Source: Isoetes taiwanensis
Taxonomy: Eukaryota > Streptophyta > Lycopodiopsida > Isoetales > Isoetaceae
Direction: 5' to 3'
Length of the DNA stretch: 64,000 nucleotides
NCBI GenBank assembly: GCA_021234155.1
Contig: JAJEKV010000003.1
Coordinates: 18,214,386-18,278,385, forward strand
Shown here in pieces: positions 61,864-64,000 of this stretch; the stretch's first letter is position 1, and the number at the start of each line of letters is the position of its first letter. Made by a program: the position numbers and the translations under genes. Under the pieces are notes generated by a model. That model saw only the letters and a list, made by a program, of their open reading frames with translations, made no database searches and was not told the DNA's origin.

Positions 61864-62980
61864 ATGGCACGCACTAAGCAAACCCTACAGAAGATCGCCC
61901 TCTAGGCCCACCCTCTCCATGGCGCAGTGCCAGGCATGTCAAGAAGGTCCCCGAGCACCTTTGACCGGCTGCCGAGGAGGAGCTTCCTCCAGCCAGCCAG
62001 CCGGGCGACACCTATCATGACGCCGAAGAGGACGCACCTAGCACCACCAGCAGCTCTTCATCGGCGGGTACCCAGAGAACCGGCGAGTCCCGCCACTTTG
62101 GGCCCTCGACGGACACCGAGGTCGAGGAACAGGTTGAAGAACAGGTGGGTGGGCAGCCCGCAAAGAAGACCCAACTCAAGAGGCGTGCCCTTCAAAGACC
62201 TAAGAAGAAGGGCAAGGAAAAAGTTGCGGAGTGGCCGGAAGAGAAGGCTGCTAGGAAGAAGAGGGAGCGCGAGAGGGAGCTCAGACGGCAGGAAAGAAGG
62301 ACAAAGAGAAGAAACGACCGCCTCATGGACCGCCGCCATTGAAGAGCATCGAAGAGGAGGAGGCCCTGAAGGGGAGACGGGCGAGGAGGAGGAGGAGCAA
62401 AGATCGTGACCCCCGGACGCCAAAGCCACCCTACCCCAGTGGCCGTAACCACCAAAAAGTGGTGAAGAAGCGTATGGGTAGGGGGCATTCAAGGCCCCGG
62501 CCAGATCGCCAATTCAAGCTTAAAAAATGGCGCATACAAGGAGGCACTCGGCCGCTGGACGAGGTACAACGCATTGGTATTGCCGCTAAGAGGTGTAGCC
62601 GGGGTCGCGGAGGGCGGCAGTCAAGAAAAATCAGCCAAGCCACCCCCACCTAGACCGAAAAAAACCCCAAAGGGGTTCACCACCACGGGCCGAAAGGTGG
62701 TAATGCCCGTTTGTTTAGGGAGATAAAGCACTTCCAAATGTGCACAAATCTCCTCATAAGGAAGGCGCCCTTCGAGCGTCTCCTTAGGGAAGTCATGCAG
62801 GAGTTCCGGACCGATTATAGGATCATCCCTCTAACGTCCCGGGCCCTGCAAGAGGCTGCTGAAGCAGAGCTGGTGCAGCTCTTTGAGGAAGGGAATCTCT
62901 GTGCCATCCATGCTAAGAGAGTCACCCTTATGCCAAAGGACATTCACTTAGCACGGAGGATTCGCAGGGAGAGGCCCTAG
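61864..62980 (+). pseudogene. Divergent histone H3, CENH3-like, with long charged N-tail; frame broken
   Basis: ATG 61,864 gives MARTKQT, the exact start of H3/CENH3, but TAG follows at 61,903. From 62,711 an open frame to TAG 62,980 holds the histone fold: [33 protein letters not shown], a divergent loop 1 (YRIIPLTSR), [36 protein letters not shown]. About two-thirds of fold residues match canonical H3. HFQ..TNLL and APF are more like CENH3, but its extra loop-1 residues are absent. Between lie charged, protein-like stretches in different frames: acidic/Ser-rich 61,963-62,140, Lys/Arg-rich to 62,340, then 62,255-62,650, and [16 protein letters not shown] at about 62,630. Either introns and frameshifts in a CENH3-type gene, or a decayed copy. 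It sits where a gypsy gag is expected. Confidence 0.65.
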
Positions 62981-63204
62981 GCCTCAAATTTTGTAAATTT
63001 TGTTAGAAAAGTAAAATTGCCATGTAATTGTGCTTCTTGTTAATATAAAAAAAGTATTTCCCTCTGTAATTAGGAAAAAAATGCTGTATGCTTGAAATTT
63101 AGGAAATAGAACCTAATTGTAGTAGAATTCTTCATAGCACTCTCAGAAATATCCTAGAAATCATGACTACAACAAAATTTTGGCAAAAAATCATCAAAAA
63201 AAAA
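62981..63204 (+). other. 3' flank of the H3-like sequence
   Basis: A/T-rich with TTAATATAAAAAAAG (about 63,040), plausible 3' UTR. No ORF. Confidence 0.4.
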
Positions 63205-63520
63205 AAATTTGGGCCAACCGGGGTGAGACCGCACCAATGGCTTCAAGGTCCTCGACGCTGGCGCTGGCGGACTCACCCGACCGCCCCCAAAACATGCTTT
63301 TAGATGTCGGGCTCTGCTCAAAATAAGTTGCTAGTTAGCTTAGAATCGGCCCAATTAGCCATGTTAGCATCTTGAAATTCCCAAAAATTGGCCCAAAATA
63401 GGCCAACCGGGTGAGACCAAGCGCTAAACGCTGTCAAGGCCCCAAGACGCTAGAGGCCATCCGCTGACTCACCCTCGGGTCAGCCCATCTTCGACCCAAA
63501 TTAGCCAAATTCAACCAAAC
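63205..63520. repeat. Two diverged copies of a GC-rich unit with inverted ends
   Basis: GGCCAACCGGGGTGAGACC ... GACTCACCC at 63,213-63,282 and GGCCAACCGGGTGAGACC ... GACTCACCC at 63,400-63,475. In each, GGTGAG pairs with CTCACC about 60-65 bases later. Between them lies CAATTAGCC-rich sequence. May be part of an LTR. Confidence 0.6.
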
Positions 63521-63660
63521 AAACCGCCATGTAGTGTTTCTTGCTTTGCTTTGCTTAGATTTGCACTTCATGGTAGCTCAATTGGACACCCGAGCCATAG
63601 AACCAAGGTCTTCCCCCATCTAGGAACCTTTTTGCACGAATCCCGAGGTCAACCATAGTC

Positions 63661-63667
63661 TATAAAA
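63661..63667 (+). promoter_or_regulatory. TATA box
   Basis: TATAAAA in CTATAAAAGGGCC, followed after about 110 bases by ATGGCGCCCGGAAC. Either a gene promoter or the promoter of another LTR ending before TGGCGCC at 63,778. Confidence 0.5.
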
Positions 63668-63674
63668 GGGCCTC

Positions 63675-64000
63675 ATTTGTCATTTTCCTTCCACGTAATC
63701 GCTCCCCACCACTTAGGCGATTTTCTCGACTCCTATCGATCCTTGCAAGCCATTTTTCGCACCCCTTCTTTGCTCAATGGCGCCCGGAACTTTGAGAGAT
63801 GGTACAATGTCGCAAGCCATATCCATCGCCTTCCTCGCACCAAGCCTTCTCTCAGGTTTGACCACTTGTTTGATCTTCATGCAACTCGCCTAGAACACCA
63901 TACTATACGTATATCATGTGCCAATATGACCAACAAGTCCCGCCTTTGGGAAGTTAGACTACCCCCTAGGGAGGGAATTGGGTTTCTCTTGAGACACTCA
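63675..64000 (+). CDS. Open frame running off the window, unrecognised
   Basis: From about 63,669 to the end one frame is open: IFRTPSLLNGARNFERWYNV, ASHIHRLPRTKPSLRFDHLF, then MTNKSRLWEVRLPPREGIGF. No ATG occurs before MTNK (63,923). A different frame starts ATGGCGCCC at 63,777 but ends after 38 codons. The composition is protein-like and could be the start of a gag or transposon protein. I do not recognise it. Confidence 0.3.

Noticed and set aside
18980-64000. CRISPR array or bacterial-type operon
   Set aside because: No spaced direct repeats of that kind, and genes have introns, TATA boxes and plant retroelements; this is plant nuclear DNA.

Overview
This window looks like nuclear DNA of a land plant. 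Support comes from a B-type cyclin gene with eleven exons and short GT-AG introns, an IBH1-like atypical helix-loop-helix protein, a telo-box in a 5' leader, and the typical plant mix of Ty1/copia and Ty3/gypsy LTR elements, L1-type LINEs, a hAT element, a TRIM and Helitron ends. I cannot name the species. The very short introns (about 65-110 bp) and the intron-free chaperone gene suggest a compact gene style within a repeat-rich genome.

Layout. 1-7,035: 3' remains of two Ty3/gypsy elements with related ~1.6 kb LTRs, separated by a LINE fragment and a minisatellite. 7,036-10,115: no recognisable gene, then two foldback structures. 10,817-13,034: an apparently intact B-type cyclin (465 codons after splicing). 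14,544-15,119 (minus): IBH1-like HLH gene. 15,900-20,700: foldbacks, simple repeats and a ~330 bp TRIM. 21,000-30,500: a tandemly duplicated ~1.8 kb unit. The first copy is split by a LINE (12-bp target duplication) that itself carries a copia element (5-bp duplication) and a doubled tRNA-type repeat. The second copy is split by a short LINE-like element that encodes only an ORF1-type protein. 30,600-30,870: heat-shock-element-like repeats. 31,191-33,434 (minus): gypsy gag-protease with part of RT. 35,800-38,436 (minus): a second copy of the ORF1-type element that encloses, in antisense, a broken TFIIH p62/TFB1-like sequence. 39,894-44,214: a copia element inserted about 65 bp upstream of a proteasome assembly chaperone 1 (PAC1-like) gene. 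46,000-54,983: a GC-rich hairpin, tandem Helitron 3' ends, and three LINE copies, one split by a hAT element with an 8-bp duplication. 59,677-61,297: a gypsy 5' LTR plus primer binding site. 61,864-62,980: a divergent histone H3/CENH3-like sequence downstream of that LTR. 63,661-64,000: a TATA box and an open frame leaving the window.

The cellular genes concern cell division (cyclin B), growth control (IBH1-like), proteasome assembly (PAC1-like), transcription and repair (TFB1 fragment) and chromatin (H3-like). Nothing suggests that they form a functional cluster. Most of the window is a record of nested insertions whose target-site duplications can be read directly. A second theme is base-level damage: single-base homopolymer indels break otherwise good frames, and two patches of one copia element are scrambled where its family and its own 3' LTR have CAG or CTG. 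I infer that part of this damage may be consensus error at CHG-methylated sites rather than mutation.
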